DNA from: Cryobacterium sp. N22
GTDB lineage: Bacteria > Actinomycetota > Actinomycetes > Actinomycetales > Microbacteriaceae
Direction: 5' to 3'
NCBI RefSeq assembly: GCF_002929555.1
Contig: NZ_PJJP01000039.1
Coordinates: forward strand, 62,001-126,000
Length of the DNA stretch: 64,000 bases
The notes beneath the pieces are model-generated. The model saw nothing but the letters and a program-made list of their open reading frames with translations, had not been told where the DNA came from and made no database searches. Position 1 is the stretch's first letter; the number at the start of each line of letters is the position of its first letter. Below, piece by piece: positions 23,663 to 32,480 of this stretch. A program made the position numbers and the translations under genes.

Positions 23663-24844
23663 CTAGAGCAGCGCGGCGTAAATCTCCCGAGTGCTCGCGG
23701 CAATCTGACCCCAACTGAACATCTCCTCAGCGCGCACGCGCCCGGCGCGGCCCATCTGCGCCGCCAGGGCGGGGTCGGCCAGCACCTCGGTGAGGGTCCG
23801 GGCCAGGTCAGACACGAAGACCTCCGGGTCGGTCGGTGTGCCGGTGCCGTCGCTGAGCTGGTCGATGGGCACCAAGCGTCCCGTCACGCCATCCGCAACG
23901 ACCTCGGGGATGCCGCCGGTCGCGGTGCCGACGACGGGCAGGCCGCAGGCCATGGCTTCAAGGTTGACGATGCCCAGCGGCTCGTACACCGACGGGCAGA
24001 CAAAAACGGTTCCGGCGGTGAGCACGGCCGAGAGTTCGTGCTGCGGAAGCAGCCTGTCGATCCACACCACGCCGGAACGTTCCCGTTGCAACGCCTCGAC
24101 CAGCTCGGTGACCTCGGCGAGGATGCCGGGCGTGTCGGGGGCGCCGGCACACAGTACGAGCTGCACCTCTGGCGGCAGCAGGGCGGCGGCACGGAGCAGG
24201 TACGGCAGGCCCTTCTGGCGGGTGATCCGGCCGACGAACACGACGGAAGGCCGGTCGGGATCGATCCCCAGGGCGCGAACGACGTCGTCGTCGGTGGTCG
24301 GCTTCCACCGGTCCAGGTCGATGCCGTTGTAGACAACGTGCACACGCGCCTCGTCCAGCGCCGGGTAGCTGCGGAGGATGTCGGCGCGCATTCCGCCGCT
24401 GACGGCGATGACGGCGTCGGCCGCCTCGAAGGCGGTCTTCTCAATCCAGCTCGAGACGCGGTAACCGCCGCCGAGCTGTTCGGCCTTCCACGGGCGCAGC
24501 GGTTCGAGGCTGTGCGCTGTGACGACGTGGGGCACGCCGTGCAGCAGCTTGGCGATGTGGCCGGCACCGTTGGCGTACCAGGTGTGTGAGTGCACGACAT
24601 CGGCACCCTGCACGTCCTGGGCCATCTGCAGGTCCACGCCGAGCGTGGTCAGAGTGGCGTTGGCGTCGGCGAGTTCGGCCGGAACGCCGTAGGCGAAGGT
24701 GTCGGCCTCGGCCCTCTGGGCACCGAAACACCGCACGGTGACATCAATGTCGGTACGGAGGGCCTTGACCAGCTCGGCGACGTGGACGCCGGCTCCTCCG
24801 TAGATCTCGGGCGGGTATTCCTTGGTAAGCAGATCGACGCGCAT
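23663..24844 (-). CDS. glgA: Glycogen synthase, GT4-type (GlgA/GlgM)
   Basis: 393 residues. Begins [19 protein letters not shown], the start of the actinobacterial glycogen synthase family, and has the GT-B donor site [15 protein letters not shown] and [19 protein letters not shown] (EX7E). It uses ADP-glucose from GlgC. In mycobacteria the same family (GlgM) joins ADP-glucose to glucose-1-phosphate to make maltose-1-phosphate for GlgE; sequence alone cannot decide between the two reactions. It is divergent from glgC with 81 bases between starts, and appears leaderless (TAGTTT 6 bases before the ATG). Confidence 0.93.
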   Translation of the reverse strand: MRVDLLTKEYPPEIYGGAGVHVAELVKALRTDIDVTVRCFGAQRAEADTFAYGVPAELADANATLTTLGVDLQMAQDVQGADVVHSHTWYANGAGHIAKLLHGVPHVVTAHSLEPLRPWKAEQLGGGYRVSSWIEKTAFEAADAVIAVSGGMRADILRSYPALDEARVHVVYNGIDLDRWKPTTDDDVVRALGIDPDRPSVVFVGRITRQKGLPYLLRAAALLPPEVQLVLCAGAPDTPGILAEVTELVEALQRERSGVVWIDRLLPQHELSAVLTAGTVFVCPSVYEPLGIVNLEAMACGLPVVGTATGGIPEVVADGVTGRLVPIDQLSDGTGTPTDPEVFVSDLARTLTEVLADPALAAQMGRAGRVRAEEMFSWGQIAASTREIYAALL

Positions 24845-24850
24845 GCAGTA

Positions 24851-24856
24851 AAACTA
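24851..24856 (-). promoter_or_regulatory. -10 box of glgA (leaderless)
   Basis: TAGTTT on the minus strand followed by 6 bases and the ATG at 24844; no ribosome binding site is present. Confidence 0.5.
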
Positions 24857-24890
24857 GCGCAGGCTGAACGGCGGACACACCCCCACACGC

Positions 24891-24919
24891 TGGTCGTTCC
24901 CCCCGTATGGCCCTACTCT
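24891..24919 (+). promoter_or_regulatory. glgC promoter (leaderless)
   Basis: TGGTCG (24891-24896), 17 bases, TACTCT (24914-24919), then 6 bases to the ATG at 24926. No ribosome binding site lies before the ATG. It stands back to back with the glgA promoter. Confidence 0.5.
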
Positions 24920-24925
24920 GAAGTT

Positions 24926-26170
24926 ATGAAGGCCAAGAAGATCTTTGGAATCGTTCTCGCAGGCGGCGAGGGAAAACGGCTGATGCCGTTGACCGAAGAC
25001 CGCGCTAAGCCAGCAGTGCCGTTTGGAGGGCATTACCGTCTGATCGACTTCGCGCTGTCGAACTTGATCAACTCCGGTGTCACCCAGATCGTCGTGCTCA
25101 CCCAGTACAAGTCGCACAGCCTCGACCGCCACGTCTCACAGACCTGGCACGTCTCCGGAGGGCTGTTCAACTCCTACATCGCCTCGGTCCCCGCCCAGCA
25201 GCGGCTTGGCAAGCGCTGGTTCAGCGGCTCGGCCGACGCCATCCTGCAGAGCCTCAACCTCATCCACGATGAGAAGCCCGACATCGTCGTCGTGGTCGGT
25301 GCAGACCACGTCTACCGGATGGACTTCTCCCAGATGATCGAGGCGCACATCGCGTCCGGTGCGCAGGCGACGGTCGCCGCCATCCGCCAGCCGATCGGCC
25401 TGGCCGACCAGTTCGGCGTCATCGAAGTGGATGCCGCCACCCCCGACCGGATCAAGGACTTCCTGGAGAAGCCCAAGGATGCCGTCGGGCTCGCCGACGC
25501 GCCGCACGAAGTCTTCGCCTCGATGGGAAACTACGTCTTCAACGCCGACGCCCTGATCGAGGCCGTGCGCCGCGACGGCGAACGCACCGACTCCAGCCAT
25601 GACATGGGTGGTGACATCGTTCCCGACTTCGTCTCGCGTGGCGAGGCCGGTGTCTACGACCTGCAGCGCAACGACGTGCCGGGGTCGACCGACCGCGACC
25701 GGTACTACTGGCGCGACGTGGGAACCATCGACTCGTTCTTCGAGGCCCACCAGGACCTGATCTCCGCGCTGCCGGTCTTCAACCTGTACAACCAGAGCTG
25801 GCCGATCTTCAGCCAGCAGCTGAACTCCCCGCCGGCCAAGTTCGTGCGTGACAGCAAGGGCTCACTCGGGACCGCCATCGACTCCATAGTGTCGCTGGGC
25901 TGCGTCATCTCCGGCGCCCACCTGGAACGCAGCGTCGTCGGCCCGTGGGCCGTCATCGACTCCGGCGCCCACGTGGTGGACTCGATCGTGTTCGACAGGG
26001 TGCAGATCCGTCCGGGCGCCGTCGTGCACCGCGCCATCCTCGACAAGGACGTCATCGTTGCGGAGGGCGCCGCGATCGGCGTCGACCGGGACCGCGACCT
26101 CGCGCGTGGCTTCAGCGTCACCGAATCCGGGATCACCGTGGTCGGCAAGGGCGTGCACGTCCACCCGTGA
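24926..26170 (+). CDS. glgC: Glucose-1-phosphate adenylyltransferase (ADP-glucose pyrophosphorylase)
   Basis: 414 residues from ATG. The nucleotidyl-transferase core starts [17 protein letters not shown] with [10 protein letters not shown] next to it, followed by [13 protein letters not shown] with the metal-binding Asp. The C-terminal third is a left-handed beta helix of hexapeptide repeats ([25 protein letters not shown]). It makes ADP-glucose from glucose-1-phosphate and ATP, the first step of glycogen synthesis, and pairs with the divergent glgA. Its stop overlaps the serB start by 4 bases (GTGA). Confidence 0.97.
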   Translation: MKAKKIFGIVLAGGEGKRLMPLTEDRAKPAVPFGGHYRLIDFALSNLINSGVTQIVVLTQYKSHSLDRHVSQTWHVSGGLFNSYIASVPAQQRLGKRWFSGSADAILQSLNLIHDEKPDIVVVVGADHVYRMDFSQMIEAHIASGAQATVAAIRQPIGLADQFGVIEVDAATPDRIKDFLEKPKDAVGLADAPHEVFASMGNYVFNADALIEAVRRDGERTDSSHDMGGDIVPDFVSRGEAGVYDLQRNDVPGSTDRDRYYWRDVGTIDSFFEAHQDLISALPVFNLYNQSWPIFSQQLNSPPAKFVRDSKGSLGTAIDSIVSLGCVISGAHLERSVVGPWAVIDSGAHVVDSIVFDRVQIRPGAVVHRAILDKDVIVAEGAAIGVDRDRDLARGFSVTESGITVVGKGVHVHP

Positions 26171-26814
26171 TTCCTGCAGCCCGATTCCTCGTCGTCCTTG
26201 ATGCCGATTCGACCCTCATCGAGAACGAAGTCATCGAGCTTCTCGCCGACGCGGCCGGTTCCCTCGCCCTTGTGGCCGAGGTGACCGACCGCGCCATGCG
26301 GGGCGAGCTCGATTTCGCCGCGAGCCTGCGGCAGCGGGTGGCCACCCTGGCGGGCCTTTCGACCGATGTCTTCGCCGAGGTGGGCGCGCTCATCCGCCCC
26401 ACGAATGGTGTGCACGCGCTGATCGACGGTTTGCATGCCGGGGGCAGCCGGGTCGGTGTCGTCTCGGGCGGCTTCCACGAACTCCTGGACCCGCTGGCCG
26501 AGACCCTGGGCCTGGACCACTGGCGGGCCAACCGCCTCGAGGTGCGGGACGGCCGGTTGACCGGCGGTCTGGTCGGGCCGATCATCGATGCCACGGCCAA
26601 GGCGCACGCGCTCACCGAATGGGCGGCCCTGGACGGCGTCGACCTGTGCGGGACCGTCGCCGTCGGGGACGGCGCCAACGATCTCACCATGATGCGGGTG
26701 GCCGGCCTGGGTGTCGCCTTCAACGCCAAGCCCGTGGTGCGCCGCTCGGCCGATCTGGTCATCGGCACGAACGATCTCAGCCAGGTGCTGCCGCTGCTGG
26801 GGCTGCGCGGCTGA
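26167..26814 (+). CDS. serB: Phosphoserine phosphatase SerB
   Basis: 215 residues from GTG overlapping the glgC stop. HAD motif I is [11 protein letters not shown] (nucleophile D12, D14), motif II is [10 protein letters not shown], and motif IV is [11 protein letters not shown]. The short form lacks the N-terminal ACT domain. It carries out the last step of serine synthesis. It is translationally coupled to glgC, which is unrelated in pathway. A hairpin directly follows the stop. Confidence 0.92.
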   Translation: MIPAARFLVVLDADSTLIENEVIELLADAAGSLALVAEVTDRAMRGELDFAASLRQRVATLAGLSTDVFAEVGALIRPTNGVHALIDGLHAGGSRVGVVSGGFHELLDPLAETLGLDHWRANRLEVRDGRLTGGLVGPIIDATAKAHALTEWAALDGVDLCGTVAVGDGANDLTMMRVAGLGVAFNAKPVVRRSADLVIGTNDLSQVLPLLGLRG

Positions 26815-26815
26815 A

Positions 26816-26840
26816 CCCGACCGGGATTCCCCCGGTCGGG
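26816..26840. terminator. Hairpin at the serB/fabG junction
   Basis: CCCGACCGGG and CCCGGTCGGG form a 10-bp stem with a 5-base loop directly after the serB stop, between two convergent genes. No T-run follows, so intrinsic termination is uncertain. Confidence 0.5.
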
Positions 26841-26869
26841 GCCGGCCTCGTGAGGCTGGCGGCTACGGC

Positions 26870-27580
26870 CTAGTGGCCCATGCCCAGTCCGCCGTCGACG
26901 GGGATCACGGCGCCGGAGATGTAGGACGCGTCGTCACCGGCGATCCAGCTGACCACCCGGGCGACCTCGCTCGGGGACGCGAACCGGCCCGCCGGGATGT
27001 TGCGCTTGTACTCGGCCTGCTGGGCCTCGGGCAGCGCCGCCGTCATGTCGGTCTCGATGAAACCGGGGGCGACGACGTTCGCGGTGATGCCGCGGGCGCC
27101 GAGCTCGCGGGTGACGGATCGGGCCAGGCCGACCAGGCCGCTCTTCGACGACGAGTAGTTGACCTGCCCGGCGGAACCGTACAGACCCACGACGCTGGAG
27201 ATCAGCACGATCCGGCCGAACCTCGCCTTGAGCATGCCCTTCGAGGCCCGCTTGACCACCCGGAACGCACCGCTGAGGTTGGTGTCGATGACCGAGGTGA
27301 AGTCGTCCTCCGACATACGCATCAGCAGGGTGTCCTTGGTGATTCCGGCGTTGGCCACGACGACCTCCACGGGGCCGTATGCGGCCTCGATCTCGGTGAA
27401 GGCGGCGTCGATCGAGGCGTAATCGGTGACGTCGGCGCGCACGGTGAGGCTTCCGGCCGGGCCTTCGCCGGAGCGCGCTGTGATGGCGACCCTGTGGCCT
27501 TTGGCGAGAAATTCCTCGGCGATGGCGTAGCCGATGCCGCGGTTGCCTCCCGTTACCAGAACTGTTCGAGCGGTCGCCAT
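26870..27580 (-). CDS. fabG: 3-oxoacyl-[ACP] reductase (FabG-type short-chain dehydrogenase)
   Basis: 236 residues with a good AAGGA ribosome binding site. NAD(P) motif TGGNRGIGYAIAEEF near the N-terminus, the NAG triplet in VVVANAGITKD, catalytic Ser in ISSVVGLYGS, Tyr and Lys in YSSSKSG, and the FabG-typical VAPGFIETDMT. It reduces 3-oxoacyl-ACP in fatty acid synthesis; the typical FabG segments favour this over a generic SDR role. The neighbours fabG, DUF3099 and SURF1 are a common actinobacterial order. Confidence 0.9.
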   Translation of the reverse strand: MATARTVLVTGGNRGIGYAIAEEFLAKGHRVAITARSGEGPAGSLTVRADVTDYASIDAAFTEIEAAYGPVEVVVANAGITKDTLLMRMSEDDFTSVIDTNLSGAFRVVKRASKGMLKARFGRIVLISSVVGLYGSAGQVNYSSSKSGLVGLARSVTRELGARGITANVVAPGFIETDMTAALPEAQQAEYKRNIPAGRFASPSEVARVVSWIAGDDASYISGAVIPVDGGLGMGH

Positions 27581-27752
27581 GGCGCGGTCCTTTCAGTGGG
27601 AACGCCCGCCGAACGGCGGGCACAGATTCATTCAGCTTAGAGCGTCCCGTGATCGGACCCGGGGAACGGACAGTGGACGTAGTCTTGAATCAACGCGTGG
27701 ACAGGCGTATTGGGACCCCGGACGGGATGAGATCGTCACCGTCAGTTGAGCG

Positions 27753-28154
27753 ATGGGCATGATGAAGCAGCAGCAGTCGATTACGACGCTCCCTCTGTCG
27801 CCGGAGGAGGAGCGGCGCCGCCGCATGATCAGGTATGCCGTGACCATGGGCATCCGCATGGTGTGCATCGTGATGATGCTCTTCGTACAGGGCTGGTGGC
27901 TGGTGGTCTGCGCGCTGGGGGCCATCCTGCTGCCGTACTTCGCGGTCATCGCCGCGAACGTGCATGGTGACCAACGGTCCCAGACCGTGCTTCGTCCCGG
28001 CGCCGTGGCCGTGCTCCCCCGCCCCGATCCGGCCGCGCCCGATCCGACCCGGCCCGACGCGACCCCTCCGGACGCCGGCACCCCCGGTGACAGCGCTTCA
28101 CACGACACCGCTTCACACGACACTGCTTCACCCGACAGCAAGGACCCCCGGTGA
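27753..28154 (+). CDS. DUF3099 family membrane protein with repetitive tail
   Basis: 133 residues (an alternative ATG lies 3 codons in). Residues about 24-70 hold two hydrophobic helices with conserved RRRMIRYAVTMGIRMVCI and LVVCALGAILLPYFAVIAAN, the DUF3099 signature. Function unknown. Residues from about 90 onward are Pro/Asp/Thr-rich and contain a 5-residue repeat (SHDTA, SHDTA, SPDSK) encoded by 15-bp tandem repeats. The stop overlaps the next GTG by 4 bases, coupling it to the small Cys protein and SURF1. Confidence 0.8.
   Translation: MGMMKQQQSITTLPLSPEEERRRRMIRYAVTMGIRMVCIVMMLFVQGWWLVVCALGAILLPYFAVIAANVHGDQRSQTVLRPGAVAVLPRPDPAAPDPTRPDATPPDAGTPGDSASHDTASHDTASPDSKDPR
28094..28135 (+). 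repeat. 15-bp tandem repeat in the DUF3099 tail
   Basis: Nearly three units of GCTTCACACGACACC with period 15, encoding repeated ASHDT. The period keeps the frame, so unit number could vary without breaking the protein. Confidence 0.8.
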
Positions 28155-28381
28155 TTGGATTCGGCGCAGCACCGGAATCGACCAGCTGCTCACGAGCCGG
28201 CTGCAGGGAGCCGGCGCTCTGGCGGCTGGACTGGCGCAATCCGCGCATCCACGCGGAGGACCGGGTCAAGACCTGGTTGGCCTGCGACGAGCACGTCGAC
28301 TTCCTGCGTGATTTCCTGCTGACCCGTGATTTCCCGCTCCGGGTGAGTCCACTCAAGCTCGACGAAACGGAAAAGGCATGA
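28151..28381 (+). CDS. Small zinc-knuckle-like protein between DUF3099 and SURF1
   Basis: 76 residues from GTG, joined by 4-base overlaps to the genes on both sides. It has C13-x4-C18 and C45-x2-H48, a plausible metal-binding set, with TWLACDEHVDFLRDFLLTRDFPL as the conserved-looking stretch (split here as TWLACDEHVD and FLRDFLLTRD). Homologues in databases often carry the name acetone carboxylase, for which the sequence gives no support. Its fixed place before SURF1 hints at a role in cytochrome oxidase assembly, perhaps metal or heme handling; this is inference. Confidence 0.75.
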   Translation: MIGFGAAPESTSCSRAGCREPALWRLDWRNPRIHAEDRVKTWLACDEHVDFLRDFLLTRDFPLRVSPLKLDETEKA

Positions 28382-29220
28382 CCGGCTGGCGGTTTCTGCT
28401 CTCCAGGCAATGGGCCGGCTACCTCGCGCTGACGATCGTGTTCGCCGTGGTCTGTGCGGGGCTGGGGGCGTGGCAGCTCGCTCGGCGGGCGGAGGCGCAG
28501 GCCGAGATCAGCCGGGTGGATGCGAACTTCGACGCCGAGGGCGTTCCCGTCACCGATGCCCTGCCCACGCTGGAGTCCTTCGAGGAATCCCAGAAGTGGT
28601 TGCCCGTCGAACTGACCGGCACCTATCTCACGGACGACGAACTCCTCGTGCGCAACCGGCCGCTGAACATCAACCCCGGCTTCGAGGTGCTCACTCCCCT
28701 GCTGCTGACCAACGGCGACGTCTTCATCGTGAACCGCGGCTGGATCCCCACCGGCGAAAACCAGAACGCACCAGACGCCGTACCGGAGGCCCCGTCCGGT
28801 GAGGTCACCGTGATCGCCCGCCTCAAGCAGGGCGAGCCGTCACTGGCCGGTCGTAGCGCCAGCGGAAACCAGATCGCCACGATAAACCTGACCGAGATCG
28901 CCGAGCGTCTCGGCACCGAGACATACACCGGCGCGTACGGCCTCATGAAGTCCGAGGACCCGGCTCCCGCCGACCGGCCGACGGCCGTCACGCGCCCGGT
29001 CCGCGATGAAGGCCCGCACCTTTCCTACGCCTTCCAGTGGTTCGTCTTCGCCCTGATGGCCTTCATCGGTCTGGGCTGGGCGGCACGGCAGGAGTACCGC
29101 AGCATCAACGCCGACGTCCCGGAGGAGCAAGACAGGGCCGCGGAGCGCGCCCGTCGCAAGGCGGCCAGGCCCAGGAGCGATGCCGAGATCGAGGACGAGC
29201 TGATCGATCAGCGCCCCTAG
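28378..29220 (+). CDS. SURF1 family cytochrome oxidase biogenesis protein
   Basis: 280 residues with the family layout: a first membrane helix (about 14-34, YLALTIVFAVVCAGLGAWQL), a large outside domain (about 40-210) and a second helix (about 214-236). Family landmarks are LGAWQLARR, LTGTYL, VNRGWIPTG and the SYAFQWFVFALMAF start of helix 2. SURF1 helps deliver heme a to subunit I of aa3 oxidase, which fits with ctaA and ctaB 8 kb away. The last 35 residues are charged and cytoplasmic. It is coupled by 4-base overlap to the small Cys protein; a terminator follows. Confidence 0.95.
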   Translation: MTGWRFLLSRQWAGYLALTIVFAVVCAGLGAWQLARRAEAQAEISRVDANFDAEGVPVTDALPTLESFEESQKWLPVELTGTYLTDDELLVRNRPLNINPGFEVLTPLLLTNGDVFIVNRGWIPTGENQNAPDAVPEAPSGEVTVIARLKQGEPSLAGRSASGNQIATINLTEIAERLGTETYTGAYGLMKSEDPAPADRPTAVTRPVRDEGPHLSYAFQWFVFALMAFIGLGWAARQEYRSINADVPEEQDRAAERARRKAARPRSDAEIEDELIDQRP

Positions 29221-29245
29221 CCTGATCAGCTCGCCGGGAACGAAG

Positions 29246-29280
29246 AACCCGCCGCCCCGTGAGGGACGGCGGGTTTTCTT
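29246..29280 (+). terminator. Rho-independent terminator after SURF1
   Basis: AACCCGCCGCCCC and GGGACGGCGGGTT pair with one mismatch around a GTGA loop, followed by TTCTT. It also lies just past the convergent ABC-F gene end. Confidence 0.88.
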
Positions 29281-29298
29281 GTGCGGAGACTCGAGCGG

Positions 29299-30897
29299 TC
29301 AGGCCAGCGTGATCAGGTCCAAATAGTCCTTGTTCCAGTGGTCCTCGGTGCCGTCGGGCATGATGAGTACCCGCTCGGGGTTGAGCGCCTCGACAGCGCC
29401 CTCATCGTGGCTGACCAGCACCACGGCGCCGGTGAAGTGCGCCAGGGCGTCCAGGATCTCTTCACGGCTGGCCGGGTCGAGGTTGTTAGTCGGTTCGTCG
29501 AGCAGCAGGACGTTCGCGCCGGAGACCACGATCATCGCCAGGGCCAGACGGGTCTTCTCTCCGCCGGAGAGGACCCCGGCCGGCTTGTGCGAGTCGTCGC
29601 CGGTGAACAGGAACGAGCCGAGCACACGCCGGGCTTCCATCTCGGTGATGTTCGGCGAGGAGGAGATCATGTTCTGCAGCACACTGCGCTTCACATCGAT
29701 GGTCTCGTGCTCCTGGGCGAAGTAGCCGATCCGCAGGCCGTGGCCTGCCACGATTTCGCCGGTGTCAGGCTTGTCCACGCCGGCCAGCATCCGCAGCAGG
29801 GTGGTCTTACCGGCACCGTTGAGGCCCAGGATGACGACTTTGGAGCCGCGGTCGATGGCGAGGTCCACGGCCGCGAAGATCTCCAGCGAGCCGTAGCTCT
29901 TGGACAGGTCGGTGGCCATCAGCGGGGTGCGACCGCACGGCGCGGGCTCGGGGAAGCGCAACTTGGCCACCCGGTCGACGGCGCGCACGGCGTCGAGTCC
30001 GGAGAGCAGCTTCTCGGCACGGGCAACCATCTGGTGCGCGGCGGCGGCCTTGCTGGCCTTGGCGCCGAACTTGGCGGCCTGCAGCTGCAGGGTCGATGCC
30101 TTCTTCTCGGCGTTGGCGCGTTCCTTCTTGCGACGGTCGGCGTCGGCGACGCGCTGGCGCTGGTAGTTCTTCCAGTTCATGTTGTAGATGTCGATGACCA
30201 TGCGGTTGGCATCGAGGTAGAACACCCGGTTGACGGTGTCGCCGACGAGTTCGATGTCGTGGCTGATGATGATGCAGCCACCGCGGTAGTTCTTCACGAA
30301 CTCGCGCAGCCACACGACGGAGTCGGCGTCGAGGTGGTTGGTGGGCTCATCGAGGATCATGGTCTCGGCGGCGGAGAAGAGGATGCGGGCCAGTTCGATG
30401 CGGCGGCGCTGACCACCGGACAGGGTGCGCAGCGGCTGGTCGAGGATGCGGTCGGGCAGGTTCAGGTTGCTGGCGATCGACGCTGCTTCGGCCTCGGCCG
30501 CGTAGCCGCCGAGCGCGTTGAACTCGTCGGTGAGGGTGCCGTAGCGCTTCATCGCCCGTTCGCTGGTCTTGCTGTCGGTGCTGCCCATCTCGATGCCGGC
30601 CTGGGTGAGGCCGAGGGAGATGGTGCCGAGCCCGCGGGCATCGAGGATGCGGGTGCGGGCGAGCATGTCCGGGTCACCGGAGCGGGGGTCCTGCGGCAGG
30701 TAGCCGATCTCGCCTGAGCTTTCGATCTTGCCCTTGGTGGGCATGGTCTCCCTCGCCAAGGTCTTGGTCAGCGTGGTCTTGCCTGCGCCGTTGCGCCCGA
30801 CCAGGCCGATCTTGTCGCCGGCGGAAACGCGGAAGCTCACGTCCTCCATGAGCACGCGCGCCCCTACTCGGATTTCGAGATCTTGCACACTGAGCAC
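29299..30897 (-). CDS. ABC-F family ATPase (ribosome-associated type)
   Basis: 532 residues from GTG, with two ABC domains in one chain and no membrane helices. Domain 1: GRNGAGKTT, LSGGQRRRIELARI, MILDEPTNHLD. Domain 2: GLNGAGKTT, LSGGEKTRLALAM, LLLDEPTNNLD. The linker of about 80 residues is Lys/Arg/Ala-rich (RRKKERANAEKKAST), as in ABC-F proteins that enter the ribosome E site. It has the housekeeping look of an EttA/Uup-like translation factor; an antibiotic-protection role is possible but cannot be told from sequence. Confidence 0.92.
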   Translation of the reverse strand: MLSVQDLEIRVGARVLMEDVSFRVSAGDKIGLVGRNGAGKTTLTKTLARETMPTKGKIESSGEIGYLPQDPRSGDPDMLARTRILDARGLGTISLGLTQAGIEMGSTDSKTSERAMKRYGTLTDEFNALGGYAAEAEAASIASNLNLPDRILDQPLRTLSGGQRRRIELARILFSAAETMILDEPTNHLDADSVVWLREFVKNYRGGCIIISHDIELVGDTVNRVFYLDANRMVIDIYNMNWKNYQRQRVADADRRKKERANAEKKASTLQLQAAKFGAKASKAAAAHQMVARAEKLLSGLDAVRAVDRVAKLRFPEPAPCGRTPLMATDLSKSYGSLEIFAAVDLAIDRGSKVVILGLNGAGKTTLLRMLAGVDKPDTGEIVAGHGLRIGYFAQEHETIDVKRSVLQNMISSSPNITEMEARRVLGSFLFTGDDSHKPAGVLSGGEKTRLALAMIVVSGANVLLLDEPTNNLDPASREEILDALAHFTGAVVLVSHDEGAVEALNPERVLIMPDGTEDHWNKDYLDLITLA

Positions 30898-31018
30898 AGC
30901 AATAGTCCATTCAAAGGGGAGTCGTGGGAGAGCGGCCGAACATGGCCAATTAACCAGTATATTTGCTCGCGCGCGGTTTCTGAGCCGAAGTGCCGGAACC
31001 GACCCGGCCGAAGGCGGT

Positions 31019-31669
31019 TTACCGGGCCGGCAACCGCCCGGTCGGCAGCACTCCCGGCAGCGCGGATCGCAGCCAGGCCGTGTAGGTCTCCCTGGACCAG
31101 CCGAGCCCGACCACCAGAGTGTGAAACACCTGGGGATGGCCGAGAGCCCAGATCGACGTCGCCGCTTCGTGGTCGCTCAGCCCGGGCCGCAGGCCCAACT
31201 GCGCCCGGAGGGCGCCGACGGCCTCGGCATAGGCGTGCAGACTCCGGGCGGCCATGGTGACTTCGAGCTCACGGATTTCAGGGTCGGTTCCGGCGGCCTC
31301 GTTCACCACGCGGTACAGGGGCGCCGCCCGCTCGTTGTCTGCCGCGATCCAGCCCGCCAGGCCGCCGACGGCAACGGCCGGTGTCGCGGCCTCGCTGATG
31401 CCGGCGGCGAGCTCGGCCACGGAGAGTCCGGTGGCCCGCGACGCGGTGTTGGCCGCCGCGAGTACCGCGGCGAGAACATCCACCTTCGAACCGACGGTGT
31501 TGTAGATGGTTTGGACGGCCACGCCACCGCGCTCGGCGATGGCGGCGATCGACGTGCCCGCGTAGCCGTTCTCCCGCATCAGGTCGGCGGCGGCCTCGAC
31601 GATGTCCCCCCGGGTGCCCGCCGTCTGCATATCTCGGCGGATCTGACTGCGGGTGCGGGGCTTGTCCAT
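31019..31669 (-). CDS. TetR family transcriptional regulator
   Basis: 216 residues. Residues about 10-60 form the TetR helix-turn-helix: AADLMRENGYAGTSIAAIAE then GVAVQTIYNTVGSK. The remaining helical domain would bind a ligand and is not recognisable. It is probably a repressor; the nearest target candidate is its own promoter or the RibD-like gene just upstream. TATTCT stands 6 bases before the ATG with no ribosome binding site, so it appears leaderless. Confidence 0.9.
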   Translation of the reverse strand: MDKPRTRSQIRRDMQTAGTRGDIVEAAADLMRENGYAGTSIAAIAERGGVAVQTIYNTVGSKVDVLAAVLAAANTASRATGLSVAELAAGISEAATPAVAVGGLAGWIAADNERAAPLYRVVNEAAGTDPEIRELEVTMAARSLHAYAEAVGALRAQLGLRPGLSDHEAATSIWALGHPQVFHTLVVGLGWSRETYTAWLRSALPGVLPTGRLPAR

Positions 31670-31675
31670 GACAAT

Positions 31676-31681
31676 AGAATA
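31676..31681 (-). promoter_or_regulatory. -10 box of the tetR-type gene (leaderless)
   Basis: TATTCT on the minus strand, 6 bases before the ATG at 31669. Confidence 0.45.
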
Positions 31682-31717
31682 CCCCTCTAATGACTGACAT
31701 CCGGTTCCACAGGCTTG

Positions 31718-32305
31718 TCAGGGTCGACGGCGCACCCGAAAGCGCAGGTGAAGCACCCGGTTGCCCTGGATCACCACGTCAGGATCCTCCAACAGGTGCT
31801 GCGCGTTGACCGACCCGAAGTAGCGCTTGCCGGACCCGAACACGACGGGTACGACGTCCATGCGCACCTCGTCGATCAGGCCCGCGGCAAGCACCTGGCC
31901 ACCGACGTCGCCAGCGGCAATCTCGACCATGCGGTCCCCCGCAAGCTCACGTGCCTTGGCCACGGCTGCCTCGACGCCGGAGACGAAGTGAAACGGCGCC
32001 TCGGGGTCCCAGCCCTCGGGCGCTGGCCGGTGCGTCACGACGACCACGTGGTCGATGCCGGCCGGCGGCGTCCCGTCCCAGCCGTCCGTCATGTCGAAGA
32101 CGTGGCGGCCGACGACGGTCGCCCCGATCTGGTCCCAGTACTGCCGCGTGTAGTCGTAGGACGCCTGCGACACCGTCAACTGGCCGCTCTCGTCCAACGG
32201 CACGTCACCGCTGGTCAACCAGTCGAACAGTGCTCCGGGCTGGTCATTCTCGTCCGCGATGAAGCCGTCCACCGACACCGTGCTGTACATGACTACTGTG
32301 CTCAT
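31718..32305 (-). CDS. Dihydrofolate reductase family protein (RibD C-terminal type)
   Basis: 195 residues with GGAGAG before the ATG. VVMYSTVSVDGFIADEND at the start, TVVGRHVFDMTDGWDG and a C-terminal GGQVLAAGLIDEVRMDVVPV are the signature of the stand-alone RibD_C/DHFR-like family. These bind NADPH; most have no assigned substrate and should not be called true dihydrofolate reductase. It lies 48 bases upstream of the TetR gene in the same direction and might be co-regulated. Confidence 0.9.
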   Translation of the reverse strand: MSTVVMYSTVSVDGFIADENDQPGALFDWLTSGDVPLDESGQLTVSQASYDYTRQYWDQIGATVVGRHVFDMTDGWDGTPPAGIDHVVVVTHRPAPEGWDPEAPFHFVSGVEAAVAKARELAGDRMVEIAAGDVGGQVLAAGLIDEVRMDVVPVVFGSGKRYFGSVNAQHLLEDPDVVIQGNRVLHLRFRVRRRP

Positions 32306-32411
32306 GCTGCTCTCCTTCGCCTCGGGGTGCCCCCAAAATAGCCGGAGCGTCGCGGTTCGTGGCGGATCGTGCTGCTGAAGGGTGTTCCGTGACGAGCCGG
32401 TTAACGCAGAA

Positions 32412-32453
32412 CCGCGCCGGGTGACGGATGCGATGGCATCCGTCCCGGCGCGG
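32412..32453. terminator. Strong hairpin after the suf operon
   Basis: CCGCGCCGGG pairs with CCCGGCGCGG and ACGGATGC with GCATCCGT, giving an 18-bp stem with a 2-base bulge and a GATG loop. It lies 28 bases past the sufT stop. The T-tail is poor (TTCTGCG), so it may act as an RNA 3' stabiliser as much as a terminator. Confidence 0.65.
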
Positions 32454-32480
32454 GACAGGTGGTGCAGGTGCTGGTGACGG

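Noticed and set aside
28151..28381. Acetone carboxylase
   Set aside because: This name is, as I recall, attached to homologues in databases, but a 76-residue protein with four Cys/His residues cannot be a subunit of that large enzyme.
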